Shown: positions 42,887 to 50,545, numbered from the stretch's first letter. The stretch: 64,000 nt of DNA from VXRD01 sp965242535 (GCA_965242535.1 OZ251458.1:3906001-3970000); one strand, 5' to 3'. A program made the numbers and translations. The notes: a model not told the origin generated them from the sequence alone.

Positions 42887-45800
42887 ATCACCCGCTTTCC
42901 AATGGCGTTGTGTATCTCTTGCACGATCTCTCGGTCGTCGACGAGCAACATCGCGTCAACGGTTTTCCCAATGTTCGTTCCACTTTCATCGAGAGCCGAA
43001 GTTGCTACGCACTCCATGATGCGATCCCGACTGCTCTCTCCCAGCCATTTGTCAAGGGCCGCCATGAACCGCCCGCGATTAAAACGCTGGCGATCATCCC
43101 AAAGGCGATCAACAGTCTCTAAAACATCATCATCGCTCGTTCTTTCCTGCACAAGCCCCAAAGTTGAAGAAAATAACACGCGGCAAAACCATTCGCGCAA
43201 GGCGCGTTCTATGGTTTCATCGGCGACATAAGTCAATTGCTCTGCTTTTCTCGCTGTCTTTATGGCTTCGGGCAATAGATCGTCGAGTTCGGCATTCGAG
43301 AGAAATAGCGAATGGAACAATCGCAACGCGATGGCTTGCAGGTGCCGGCTTTCCAGCAAGCCGCTCTCGTGGAGTGCGAGTTCGGAATCCCAATCCTCGA
43401 CTTCGATCCCTATATCTCCAATCGCCTCATTCCGCAGGCAGTTAAAAACGGAAATTTCAACTGGCTTTGACATTCCCTCTTTGTGCGCGAGTGCCGTACC
43501 CGCCGAAAGTTGGTTGAGATACCGGCATTCCCATTCCTCCAATCCCAATCCCGTGCCGACGGCGATTTGGTCATCTAGCGAGACGAGCCTGTGGATGATT
43601 TTGGTGTTGGTGTTCTTGATCACGTCCGGGGCGATTTTGGTCGGGATTTGCTCGGCGACGATCACGCCTTGGCCGTAAGAGCGCATCTCCGCGATGAGGT
43701 TGCAAAAAGACTCGACGGCTTTGCCTTTGGGATTGCCCAACATTTCACTTGTGCGCTCGGTCTGGACGTTTTTGAGCAACCTGTGCGCTTCTTCGATAAC
43801 CAAGACGTGCTGGAGATCATCCGCGTGCGTCAGACCGCTTTCGCGGGCTAGCCCTTGCCGGTATTCGCTCACCAACGCGAGCATCAAACCGACGAAGAAG
43901 GCTTTGTCGTCGTCATCGGAAAGCGATTCGAGTTCAAACACAACGCGGCGTTTGAGCAAATCCTCAATGTCGATAAACTCGTGCGTGTTAAAGAGAAATC
44001 CCTTCGCGCCGACAGCTAAGGATTCGAGACGGGCGACAATCGCGCTGCGGATATTGTCTTGCAATTCGCCTTTGTATTCCAATTCGTCTTTTACATATCG
44101 GTTCACATCGTCGATCAAGTCTCTGATCGTGGGATAGATAAAGCGGTGAGTTTGGCAATCCGCGAACTTTTCTATCGAGACCCGATGGTGTTCGCCCGTG
44201 GTCAAATTCCATCCGCGATCTTTGTAGATGTTGTAAATACATTTTTCGAGGATGTAGGGCATCGGCCCGTAGAGGGAGAAACTCGCGTAAAAGATGGATT
44301 TGAGGTTGTCGATATGGGTGATGAGCGATACCCCGGGAAGCACCATAAACGGGTTGTGGCGTATTGGCGAGACGCCCGAATCGCCGACCGTATAGACGCG
44401 CAGGTTGTCGTCGTATTTCTTATTCGCCAATAATCTGCGGTATTCTCGCTTGGCGGATTCGATGACGAGGAAGGGCGTATCAATGCCGTGCAAGATGTGC
44501 TTAACCGTGGTCGTCTTTCCCGATCCGGTGAGGCCAGAAACGAAGATGTGTTTCCGAATGTCGTCTTTCGACAAGGTAAAGGCAGAGCCTTTTACCACTC
44601 GTCCGTGTTCGGAAATGCGGCCGATTGAATCACCTGCGCGGTCTCGGGTATCCGTCAGGCTCAAGGCGGGTTTGATGCGAATATCGTAGCCGGGAACAGA
44701 AGATAGCGGCGGAGCCATGAGCAAGGAGGCTTCGTCGCTCGACAGGAACGACAGCAATTTGTTTCCCGCGATGAGGGATCCCCCATCTCGCTCTTTGGGA
44801 ATGAAGATCGGTATGTCGTCAGGCAACGCAGTGCTGACGTTTCGGATCGGCAGGGCGTCGGGATCGGCTTTGATGAGTTCGCCCGCCAATGTGCCGGATA
44901 AAATTTGCGATGCCGTAGGCGATCCCGTCGCGTAGGTGATGAAACTCTCCCAAAGCCCGGTGTTCAGGCCATTACGCAATCGGGCGATCAACTTATCGGC
45001 GATACTTTCCAATTCCATCGCAAGGGTGTTCTGCTGTTCGTAAGAAAGACTGCGCCCGAGATTTTCCGACCAGCCTGTAGTCTCGGTTTCCGAATGGCTT
45101 GAGGATCTTGTTTTGGTGTAAGAATAGCCCAGAACAGCCAGTAGCGGAGTTGCAATGGAGGCTACCATCATTCCCACGTTGAATCCATGAGAACGCGATT
45201 CCCCTTCTGTTTCTTGAACCGCATGGCTTTGGTTTCTGCCTGCGCTCTCTTCCAATCCGATTTGCCGATTTGCCAGCGCGTGGCACTGATCTTTTAGACC
45301 CATCAGCTCGTGAAGTTGCTGGGCCACCTCGTATTTCGCAACCGGACGCGAGACTATCGCCAAGAGAAATTTCTGCCCGTTCATGCTTCTGATGACCGAA
45401 GATAGATCAAAGGTCTGTTTTTCCTCATCTATTTTCTGCGTCGGAATACCCGTGAGGACGCCGCCGTGCGTTTGTTCCTTTAGCCTGCTCTTGACGATTC
45501 TTTCTCTATCGGCCTCCTCGACAAATTCAATCCCTTTCCCGGGATAAACTCCCTGCAACTGCTCTTTGAACACATCCTTCACAGCCTCCTCTCCGCTGAC
45601 CCCGAGAAAGATGTCAACCGTGCCGCCGCCGGCCCCGGAAATGATCGTCGTAAGCGTATAACCCGCTTGGGCGGCGGCGACGATCGCGGCTTGGTGTCTT
45701 TTGTAGATCAGGTCGGTCACGTCTTGGACATCGGCGGAAACGGAAATTTCCCCAACCCGAAACAAATAGAGCGAATCGAGAAATCGCTCGATGTCGCCGC

Positions 45801-45981
45801 GATTTCGCATGACGTTTTCGCGCAGGGTATCGACGTCTGTTGACTTGATGGTCCAAGGGAGAAGGTCCGAGAAAATCGCGTTGAGTTCCCGCGCTCCATC
45901 TTCCTGATCAGCCACTTTCTGTTTTTCAAGAGCCAATGATTCCACTTTGTTTTTCATCAGGTTTGCCATTGTCTTTCCCAT
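42883..45981 (-). CDS. HerA/FtsK-like P-loop ATPase with an N-terminal membrane segment
   Basis: 1032 residues from the ATG at 45981 (ATGs at 45969 and 45957 are also possible). The ATPase core is DUF87/HerA-like: Walker A GLTGSGKTTTVKHIL from residue 483, AKREYRRLL, Walker B HVLVIEEAHRLL at 725-736, sensor/Arg-finger region NTNTKIIHRLVSLDDQ at about 790. Residues 1-260 are a helical and alpha/beta region; 268-286 (VGMMVASIATPLLAVLGY) is a likely membrane helix, flanked by Ser/Thr-rich segments. The tail after 830 is helical. The size and membrane tether differ from the DNA-repair HerA and resemble secretion or conjugation motors and some defence ATPases. It overlaps the small gene upstream by 25 nt and the nuclease gene downstream by 4 nt. 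Confidence 0.8.
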   Translation of the reverse strand: MGKTMANLMKNKVESLALEKQKVADQEDGARELNAIFSDLLPWTIKSTDVDTLRENVMRNRGDIERFLDSLYLFRVGEISVSADVQDVTDLIYKRHQAAIVAAAQAGYTLTTIISGAGGGTVDIFLGVSGEEAVKDVFKEQLQGVYPGKGIEFVEEADRERIVKSRLKEQTHGGVLTGIPTQKIDEEKQTFDLSSVIRSMNGQKFLLAIVSRPVAKYEVAQQLHELMGLKDQCHALANRQIGLEESAGRNQSHAVQETEGESRSHGFNVGMMVASIATPLLAVLGYSYTKTRSSSHSETETTGWSENLGRSLSYEQQNTLAMELESIADKLIARLRNGLNTGLWESFITYATGSPTASQILSGTLAGELIKADPDALPIRNVSTALPDDIPIFIPKERDGGSLIAGNKLLSFLSSDEASLLMAPPLSSVPGYDIRIKPALSLTDTRDRAGDSIGRISEHGRVVKGSAFTLSKDDIRKHIFVSGLTGSGKTTTVKHILHGIDTPFLVIESAKREYRRLLANKKYDDNLRVYTVGDSGVSPIRHNPFMVLPGVSLITHIDNLKSIFYASFSLYGPMPYILEKCIYNIYKDRGWNLTTGEHHRVSIEKFADCQTHRFIYPTIRDLIDDVNRYVKDELEYKGELQDNIRSAIVARLESLAVGAKGFLFNTHEFIDIEDLLKRRVVFELESLSDDDDKAFFVGLMLALVSEYRQGLARESGLTHADDLQHVLVIEEAHRLLKNVQTERTSEMLGNPKGKAVESFCNLIAEMRSYGQGVIVAEQIPTKIAPDVIKNTNTKIIHRLVSLDDQIAVGTGLGLEEWECRYLNQLSAGTALAHKEGMSKPVEISVFNCLRNEAIGDIGIEVEDWDSELALHESGLLESRHLQAIALRLFHSLFLSNAELDDLLPEAIKTARKAEQLTYVADETIERALREWFCRVLFSSTLGLVQERTSDDDVLETVDRLWDDRQRFNRGRFMAALDKWLGESSRDRIMECVATSALDESGTNIGKTVDAMLLVDDREIVQEIHNAIGKRVM

Positions 45982-46169
45982 TTCTTAAAAAGGTTCAGGC
46001 GCGGTCCACCGAGCGGCGGGGTGATATTGTATTTGGGTTTGGTATCAACTCCCAGGCGGTGCAATTCCAATTCCAACTTCTCGTACCGCTCCACCAAAAC
46101 TGGATCGACCATCGGGTTGCGCCTGAGAATTTCAGCCTTTTCCATCGGCTTGGGCATTGGCTTAGTCAT
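45957..46169 (-). CDS. Small protein of the HerA locus, duplicate copy 1
   Basis: 70 residues: MTKPMPKPMEKAEILRRNPM, then VDPVLVERYEKLELELHRLG (a short helix) and a Pro/Gly-rich PKYNITPPLGGPRLNLF. The same protein is encoded at 46379, with nearly identical DNA over about 185 bp and a different tail. It overlaps the ATPase gene by 25 nt. I know no function; a small adaptor that binds the ATPase is one possibility. No cysteine, histidine cluster or signal peptide is seen. Confidence 0.7.
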   Translation of the reverse strand: MTKPMPKPMEKAEILRRNPMVDPVLVERYEKLELELHRLGVDTKPKYNITPPLGGPRLNLFKKWERQWQT

Positions 46170-46386
46170 GGCATCGACCGAACTCGATCTCTCGAGGTGG
46201 GCGTAGAGGTCCCTGTACCAACCGATCTCGGTATTGTTGTTGGACTTCCCGCAAGAACTGAAAGAACGTAGGCAAATCGCCCTCTGCTTGTTCTACAAGG
46301 GCCTGCCCAGCTTGGCGGACTTCTGCTACAATCGGGTCTTCATACATGTCAAATTGCCCTGCTCGGAACGCCTCTCCTTCATTCAT
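46162..46386 (-). CDS. Small hypothetical protein between the duplicated genes
   Basis: 74 residues, acidic: MNEGEAFRAGQFDMYEDPIV, AGQALVEQAEGDLPTFFQFL and REVQQQYRDRLVQGPL. Overlaps the upstream small gene and the downstream copy by 8 nt each, so all are probably translated in a chain. No known domain is recognised. Confidence 0.6.
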   Translation of the reverse strand: MNEGEAFRAGQFDMYEDPIVAEVRQAGQALVEQAEGDLPTFFQFLREVQQQYRDRLVQGPLRPPREIEFGRCHD

Positions 46387-46570
46387 TAAAAAGGTTCAGG
46401 CGCGGTCCACCGAGCGGCGGGGTGATATTGTATTTGGGTTTGGTATCAACTCCCAAGCGGTGCAATTCCAGCTCCAACTTCTCGTACCGCTCCACCAAAA
46501 CTGGATCGACCATCGGGTTGCGCCTGAGAATTTCAGCCTTTTCCATCGGCTTGGGCATTTGCTTGGACAT
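46379..46570 (-). CDS. Small protein of the HerA locus, duplicate copy 2
   Basis: 63 residues, matching the 45957 protein from KPMEKAEILRRNPM to GGPRLNLF and differing at residues 2-4 (MSKQ versus MTKP) and in the C-terminus (NE versus KKWERQWQT). GGAGG lies eight nt before the ATG, the best site among these small genes. The duplicates differ at only a few positions, so the duplication is recent or kept uniform by conversion. Confidence 0.65.
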   Translation of the reverse strand: MSKQMPKPMEKAEILRRNPMVDPVLVERYEKLELELHRLGVDTKPKYNITPPLGGPRLNLFNE

Positions 46571-46613
46571 GGTATTCCTCCGTGTCTGCGGCGGATTTCC
46601 TCAAGAATTTTCG

Positions 46614-46736
46614 CTATGTGCTTTTGGCGATAGCATTGCGAATAGCTTTGATGGCATTCTCGCAACGCTGATCCTCGGTTTTACCAGGTGGACGCGCCCA
46701 CTGGCTGAACTCATTCTCCCAATTTCTATTCATCAT
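46614..46736 (-). pseudogene. N-terminal remnant of a CD-NTase-like (cGAS/DncV) nucleotidyltransferase gene
   Basis: A 40-residue frame with an excellent site (AGGAGG, two nt before ATGATG). MMNRNWENEFSQWARPPGKT then EDQRCENAIKAIRNAIAKST is the conserved N-terminal helix pair (W(A/S)xPxxxTExxxCxNAxxxIxxAI) of cGAS/DncV-like nucleotidyltransferases, which in intact genes leads within about 10 residues to the GSYRNxT and DxDxD active-site motifs. Here a TAG ends it before these. It is too short to be an enzyme; either a dead CBASS gene or a repurposed peptide. The call rests on pattern memory for this family. Confidence 0.65.
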
Positions 46737-46749
46737 AGCCTCCTAACAA

Positions 46750-46785
46750 ACAAAACACCTCCTTACGGTGTGCCATGAGGAGGTG
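46750..46785 (-). terminator. Hairpin between the coiled-coil genes and the HerA genes
   Basis: On the minus strand CACCTCCT and AGGAGGTG (46778-46785 with 46756-46763) pair perfectly, followed by TTTTGTTTG. It may reduce transcription from the kinase/coiled-coil part into the HerA part, giving unequal expression, or mark the 3' border of the inserted AT-rich block. Confidence 0.7.
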
Positions 46786-46832
46786 AAAACAAAAAAATAA
46801 GAGGGTTAGTCTCTCTACGGTGCAGGTGATTT

Positions 46833-47594
46833 TTAATCAATTACTTCCACATCTTCAGCCTCTTTAAGTCTTTTGATTTCTGCGTTTGAAAATCCCAGAG
46901 TCCGAAATTGATCTAAATGACTTTCAATAAATTTCTGTCCACTCTCTGTTAGCAAACTAATGTTGTTGTTTATTGATCTAATGTCTTCATTCAATTCATT
47001 AAGAAAATTTCGTGCTACATCGATAATATTCGTTAATCTAGCCTCAACTGATCTAGTCAGAATATCTCTTGCGACTTCGTTATCTGAAAAATCAATTTCA
47101 ATCTTCTTAAGATCTTCGCTTGCGTCTTTCCAAGCCATGTCTTGAAGTTCTTTGTATTTAATGGTTTTTTCATAAACTAAGTTTTGTGCTTTTTCTCGAA
47201 GTTCAATTTGCATATTTCCAATAGCATTTACAGCATCTAAATTTAGTTGGGTTAATTCTTTTTGATATTTCGATATCGCTTCAGATACGGCCTTCATTCT
47301 GTTGAATTCTTGATCCCTTTTCCATTCTTCAATTTCAGCAATGATCCGAACTACTTCCGTTTCTTTTTTAATTTCTATGTCCGTTTCCTGTTCTCTTTCC
47401 TTCATTTTCATTTCAGAAGCAATTCTTTGTTCTGCTGTTTTCCTTTCGATTTCTCTCTTTAATTCATTTTCGGCCCTTTGTTCACTCCTTTGGTATTCTC
47501 GTGCCTTTAATGGTTCATGTGCCCAATCTGTTATCAACTCTATGGGTTTATAAATAATATCATCCAATTTATCAAACATGCCCAAAAAGTTCAT
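46833..47594 (-). CDS. Coiled-coil protein of the kinase-HerA locus
   Basis: 253 residues from the ATG at 47594, preceded by AAGGAG; the frame to 47612 adds six residues. N-terminal MNFLGMFDKLDDIIYKPIEL with an aromatic turn is followed by a long charged coiled coil from about 40 to 160 (ENELKREIERKTAEQRIASE, EIEEWKRDQEFNRMKAVSEA) and helices to the end (LNELNEDIRSINNNISLL). The DNA is clearly AT-rich compared with the rest of the window, so it is probably a recent arrival. No family is recognised. It could be a structural or scaffold protein for the kinase or ATPase. Confidence 0.7.
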   Translation of the reverse strand: MNFLGMFDKLDDIIYKPIELITDWAHEPLKAREYQRSEQRAENELKREIERKTAEQRIASEMKMKEREQETDIEIKKETEVVRIIAEIEEWKRDQEFNRMKAVSEAISKYQKELTQLNLDAVNAIGNMQIELREKAQNLVYEKTIKYKELQDMAWKDASEDLKKIEIDFSDNEVARDILTRSVEARLTNIIDVARNFLNELNEDIRSINNNISLLTESGQKFIESHLDQFRTLGFSNAEIKRLKEAEDVEVID

Positions 47595-47617
47595 CTTATT
47601 TCTCCTTCTCAAAAGGT

Positions 47618-48094
47618 TTATTTGGTCTTTCTTCGCAGTTCGTCAATTTTTCTTGCGAAGATTCTTTTATGTCGCTCAATGTCATAGCGTAATTTGTTGA
47701 ACCTATCCTCATGCTTATCACCTAGATTTAATAACTCTTCCAGATTTCTAACCTTTTCTTTCAGAAGGCTGACGGACACAGGTGAAACCCCATCTTTGTT
47801 GAATTTCTCCAATAATCTTAAAAGCACGACTGCAAAGCCAGATCGAAATCCATCTTGAATAGTATTCTCAAGTTCTTGGCTCTGAAAAAAATTTTCAATT
47901 AATTCCCAATGTGAGTCTAACCAGCTCACCATGTATTTCTCTTTGGCTAACACCATTTGTTCCTTGCTTTTTTCATACTGAAACATCGGACGGTATATCT
48001 CAGGTTCTTCCTCTATAAAATCTTGAGCTAACTGCTCTCTCGCTTCTTTTAAGATAAAGAGGCTGAATGCAAGAGTATCTTTGGAAGGTTGCAT
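47618..48094 (-). CDS. Helical hypothetical protein of the kinase-HerA locus
   Basis: 158 residues, AT-rich DNA. Helical throughout: DTLAFSLFILKEAREQLAQD, SKEQMVLAKEKYMVSWLDSH, LLKEKVRNLEELLNLGDKHE and a basic end (RHKRIFARKIDELRRKTK). It begins 4 nt after the stop of the 48099 gene and lies 23 nt before the next gene, so it is part of the operon. I recognise no domain. Confidence 0.65.
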   Translation of the reverse strand: MQPSKDTLAFSLFILKEAREQLAQDFIEEEPEIYRPMFQYEKSKEQMVLAKEKYMVSWLDSHWELIENFFQSQELENTIQDGFRSGFAVVLLRLLEKFNKDGVSPVSVSLLKEKVRNLEELLNLGDKHEDRFNKLRYDIERHKRIFARKIDELRRKTK

Positions 48095-48098
48095 GAAT

Positions 48099-48638
48099 CT
48101 ATTCTCCTATCTCTTTATCCATCTGTTCTTTTAAGTCAGTCGCTGATTTTATTTCCGCTTTCGCACTCTCTCTTATTTTTCCAATTACGTCGATAACATG
48201 GGTTTTTGCCAAGTCGCTACTTAAGTCTATGCTTTTGGTATAACTATCAACCAGCTCTTGAGTCCATTGAGAGGCAACATTGCTATCAACAGAAGCATTT
48301 TTGAGCGTCTCTGACACTTCCCTGAGAACTTGTGTGAAAAATTGTGATCGTTCTCGTCTCAAATCTTCTTGTAAAGAAGCTGCGAATTTTATCTCTTCTT
48401 TATACTCTTTAATGAGATCCAGATAGTGTTTTTCATACTCATACAGTACTTCTAACTTACTCTTTACGTCTTCCAAATTTATTCCGGGCTTCATCTGTTC
48501 AAGCCAAATACTGATAGTCTTTTTCAAAGCTCCTTTGGCATTTACATCAATTTCAATATCTTTGAAAATATCATCCAGGGTCATTGTTGTACCTCCTAGC
48601 GGGGCTGTGCGTGGGTATCGGCTTGGCGTTCTTGCCAT
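48099..48638 (-). CDS. Helical hypothetical protein of the kinase-HerA locus
   Basis: 179 residues from the ATG at 48638 (GGAG upstream). An in-frame ATG at 48584 has AGGAGG seven nt before it, so two starts are possible and the shorter form (MTLDDIFKDIEIDV, 161 residues) may be the main one. Charged coiled-coil helices: KLEVLYEYEKHYLDLIKEYK, EDLRRERSQFFTQVLREV and AKAEIKSATDLKEQMDKEIG. AT-rich. Function unknown. A weak hairpin (AGCCTC/GAGGCT, 48722-48741) lies between it and the kinase gene. Confidence 0.65.
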   Translation of the reverse strand: MARTPSRYPRTAPLGGTTMTLDDIFKDIEIDVNAKGALKKTISIWLEQMKPGINLEDVKSKLEVLYEYEKHYLDLIKEYKEEIKFAASLQEDLRRERSQFFTQVLREVSETLKNASVDSNVASQWTQELVDSYTKSIDLSSDLAKTHVIDVIGKIRESAKAEIKSATDLKEQMDKEIGE

Positions 48639-48772
48639 TATTGTCTCTCCTAAAAAAATAAAATAATGTAAGATTGTCAAATGTTTTGTGTTGCTACATC
48701 CAAAGTCTCGTCAAGGTGAAACAGCCTCGGGGTTGGAGGCTATTGAGATTTAAAAAGTAAATCTTATGGATA

Positions 48773-49648
48773 CTACCTTTCTGATGCTAACGAAATGTCC
48801 CGCCACATCTCGATCGCAGAGGGAGTTCGAACATGGACATGCCGACGCAATGCTCGCTCAATGGCAGGTGCATATTTCGATGGTAGCCCTTCGGCCATCT
48901 TCCTTGGACGACCAGCAATAATGTCAGCATCCGTGAAATTAGGTGTTTGGTTCAGCAAGAGACTCAGTAGCAATAAGCCAACATGATAGATGTCAACATG
49001 CTTTCCCATGGGACCAAATTCTTTAGGGCATAGGTACTCGGGAGGCTTCATCCACTGGGCGAGTATGGTACCGAAAAGGCGAATATCTCCTTCGAGACGG
49101 CTAATTCCCAAGTCGCCGATCTTAAATTTCCAGACTAGGCCCTCGTCCGAGTTCATTGTGACTCTCTGTTGCGATACAAAAATATTTCCTGCATGCAAGT
49201 CCTTATGCACATATCCACAATCGTGGATGTAATGAAGTCCATTAAGAATGTCGCGGCTGATATACGGTAACCAACCCTCTCCATCAATGTTAGGGACTAA
49301 AGCCTTCAGAGTGTATGCACACTTCTCAATAATGAGGTAAAATGTATTCTGATATTCGAACGCTTTGTGAATAAAGGTAATTTGTGGATGTCGAAGATGT
49401 TGGAGAGTTTGAAACTCATGGAGGCACTCCCTTCGTACTACCTCATGCGGTCGATTCCTTGGCAAAATCACTTTGGCGACTAGATCGTTTCCCCATTCAT
49501 CGCGACAGCCGAAAACCTTCCCAAACTCTCCTTGGTCAATTTCTTCGCCTATGAAGAACTTAATACCTTCAAATTCAATCACCTCACCAACTCTTGGGGG
49601 CACAAATGGCCGGGGAGTGGACGATAAGATTCCTTGGTTATGTATCAT
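48773..49648 (-). CDS. Hanks-type Ser/Thr protein kinase
   Basis: 291 residues from the ATG at 49648, six nt after GAGGAGG. The kinase domain fills the protein: glycine loop EEIDQGEFGKVFG, VAKVILP with the ATP Lys, catalytic loop HKDLHAGNI with Asp150, DLG (Asp179) instead of DFG in GDLGISRL, and a PPEYLCP motif in place of APE. The activation segment is short. The His at HKDL and the DLG are unusual, but all three metal/ATP residues remain, so it may be active. No membrane segment or sensor domain is seen. It is the first gene of the operon, 38 nt after hicA. Kinases in such loci usually sense or phosphorylate partners of the system. Confidence 0.88.
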   Translation of the reverse strand: MIHNQGILSSTPRPFVPPRVGEVIEFEGIKFFIGEEIDQGEFGKVFGCRDEWGNDLVAKVILPRNRPHEVVRRECLHEFQTLQHLRHPQITFIHKAFEYQNTFYLIIEKCAYTLKALVPNIDGEGWLPYISRDILNGLHYIHDCGYVHKDLHAGNIFVSQQRVTMNSDEGLVWKFKIGDLGISRLEGDIRLFGTILAQWMKPPEYLCPKEFGPMGKHVDIYHVGLLLLSLLLNQTPNFTDADIIAGRPRKMAEGLPSKYAPAIERALRRHVHVRTPSAIEMWRDISLASER

Positions 49649-49685
49649 AATATTCCTCCTCATCGGATTGGGGAGTTGGATCGCG

Positions 49686-49928
49686 CTACAAATCAAGTTG
49701 ATCCAGCAATTCTTCGACACTCAAGCCGTGATGTGTTGCGACACTTTTCAAAATACTCGACAGCGTCTTTATTTTTATTGGCTTGTGTTGCGGGATCACT
49801 TCATGGTGCTCGCCATGTATCTGTGTCGTTATCCGTACATGAGAACCGCGTTGTCGGGTCGCCTCATAACCCAAACGCCGCAGTGCGCTCTGTAAATCCG
49901 ACCCGTTTATATTACGCGGCAGTTTCAT
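49686..49928 (-). CDS. hicA: HicA-type mRNA interferase toxin
   Basis: 80 residues. HicA double-stranded-RNA-binding fold: NGSDLQSALRRLGYEATRQR, then GSHVRITTQIHG with the catalytic His30, HEVIPQHKPIKIKTLSSILK and SVEELLDQL. It cleaves mRNA when freed from HicB. Its ATG overlaps the hicB stop (4 nt). Toxin after antitoxin is the less common order, but it is also seen elsewhere. Confidence 0.92.
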   Translation of the reverse strand: MKLPRNINGSDLQSALRRLGYEATRQRGSHVRITTQIHGEHHEVIPQHKPIKIKTLSSILKSVATHHGLSVEELLDQLDL

Positions 49929-50137
49929 AGCGCGAAGACTTCATCGTGAACAAAATGAAGGCGAATCAATTTGGGGCGAGGCATTGTCGCGTCGAAATAG
50001 CATGCGACTGCTTCTTTGATATTTTGGCGGAGTTCGTCGAGGGTGTCGCCTTGGGTGTGGATGCCGTATCCCAGGGCACGAGCGGCGTATCCACCATCGA
50101 GTTCGTCCTCGGTGACTTCAAAGATGATTTCGGACAT
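49925..50137 (-). CDS. hicB: HicB-type antitoxin (short form)
   Basis: 70 residues. The partial RNase H-like HicB domain: MSEIIFEVTEDELDGGYAAR, GYGIHTQGDTLDELRQNIKE (the (T/G)xGDTxxExxxN signature) and AVACYFDA. It lacks the C-terminal RHH DNA-binding domain of longer HicBs, ending at HDEVFAL, so autoregulation may need another factor. Ribosome-binding site weak. Confidence 0.9.
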   Translation of the reverse strand: MSEIIFEVTEDELDGGYAARALGYGIHTQGDTLDELRQNIKEAVACYFDATMPRPKLIRLHFVHDEVFAL

Positions 50138-50157
50138 GGCGATTCTTTCTGCTAGGG

Positions 50158-50313
50158 TTACGCGAATGGATTTTGAATGGTCAAACCCCGTATCTGCTGG
50201 CCGCCCTGCATATCCTCACTGTAAAGACAGGTGCAACCCGCTTCGAGGCGAATGTCCAAGCGTTCAAGTTGATAGATAAAGATATTGGTGTCTATGAAAT
50301 TTTCAACGCTCAT
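50158..50313 (-). pseudogene. VapC PIN-domain toxin gene with an internal in-frame deletion
   Basis: 51 residues in one frame: MSVENFIDTNIFIYQLERLD is the N-terminus of a PIN toxin with the first catalytic Asp in FIDTNIFIY, and CLYSEDMQGGQQIRGLTIQN with PFA is the C-terminus with the last Asp. About 80 residues of the middle, including the other acidic residues, are missing, and the junction lies near RLDIRLEAG. The ribosome-binding site (GGAGG) and stop are intact, so a short peptide may be made, but it cannot be an active nuclease. It overlaps the antitoxin gene by 11 nt. Confidence 0.85.
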
Positions 50314-50545
50314 TCATTTCCTCCCGTGTCAATTTGCGTCCGACGCGGAGTTTGCCTTGCAATTTACGCATGACTTTCATGGCTTCGGCGGCTCGGTTTT
50401 CGCGCTGGTCGCAGTCCTCGTTGTGCTGGACGTAGTCCTTCAGCCACACCTGAAATTGCTCGTTTAAGGTCGTGCGGTTCGCCACCGCGCACCGGTGTGC
50501 CGATGCGATCAAGTCCTCGTCGGCGTGCAGGGTAATGTCCGTCAT
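50303..50545 (-). CDS. VapB-type antitoxin, partner of the deleted vapC
   Basis: 80 residues from the ATG at 50545 with GAGGAGAGG upstream; the frame to 50767 is a shadow of cysH. MTDITLHADEDLIASAHRCA, then ANRTTLNEQFQVWLKDYVQH resembles ribbon-helix-helix antitoxins, and the basic tail (KVMRKLQGKLRVGRKLTREE) is the typical toxin-binding end. Its partner now lacks the PIN core, so the antitoxin is orphaned. Confidence 0.8.
   Translation of the reverse strand: MTDITLHADEDLIASAHRCAVANRTTLNEQFQVWLKDYVQHNEDCDQRENRAAEAMKVMRKLQGKLRVGRKLTREEMNER

Noticed and set aside
41906..50545. Prophage or integrative element joined to tRNA-Lys at 51497
   Set aside because: No integrase, no phage structural genes and no duplicate of the tRNA 3' end were seen near the other border.
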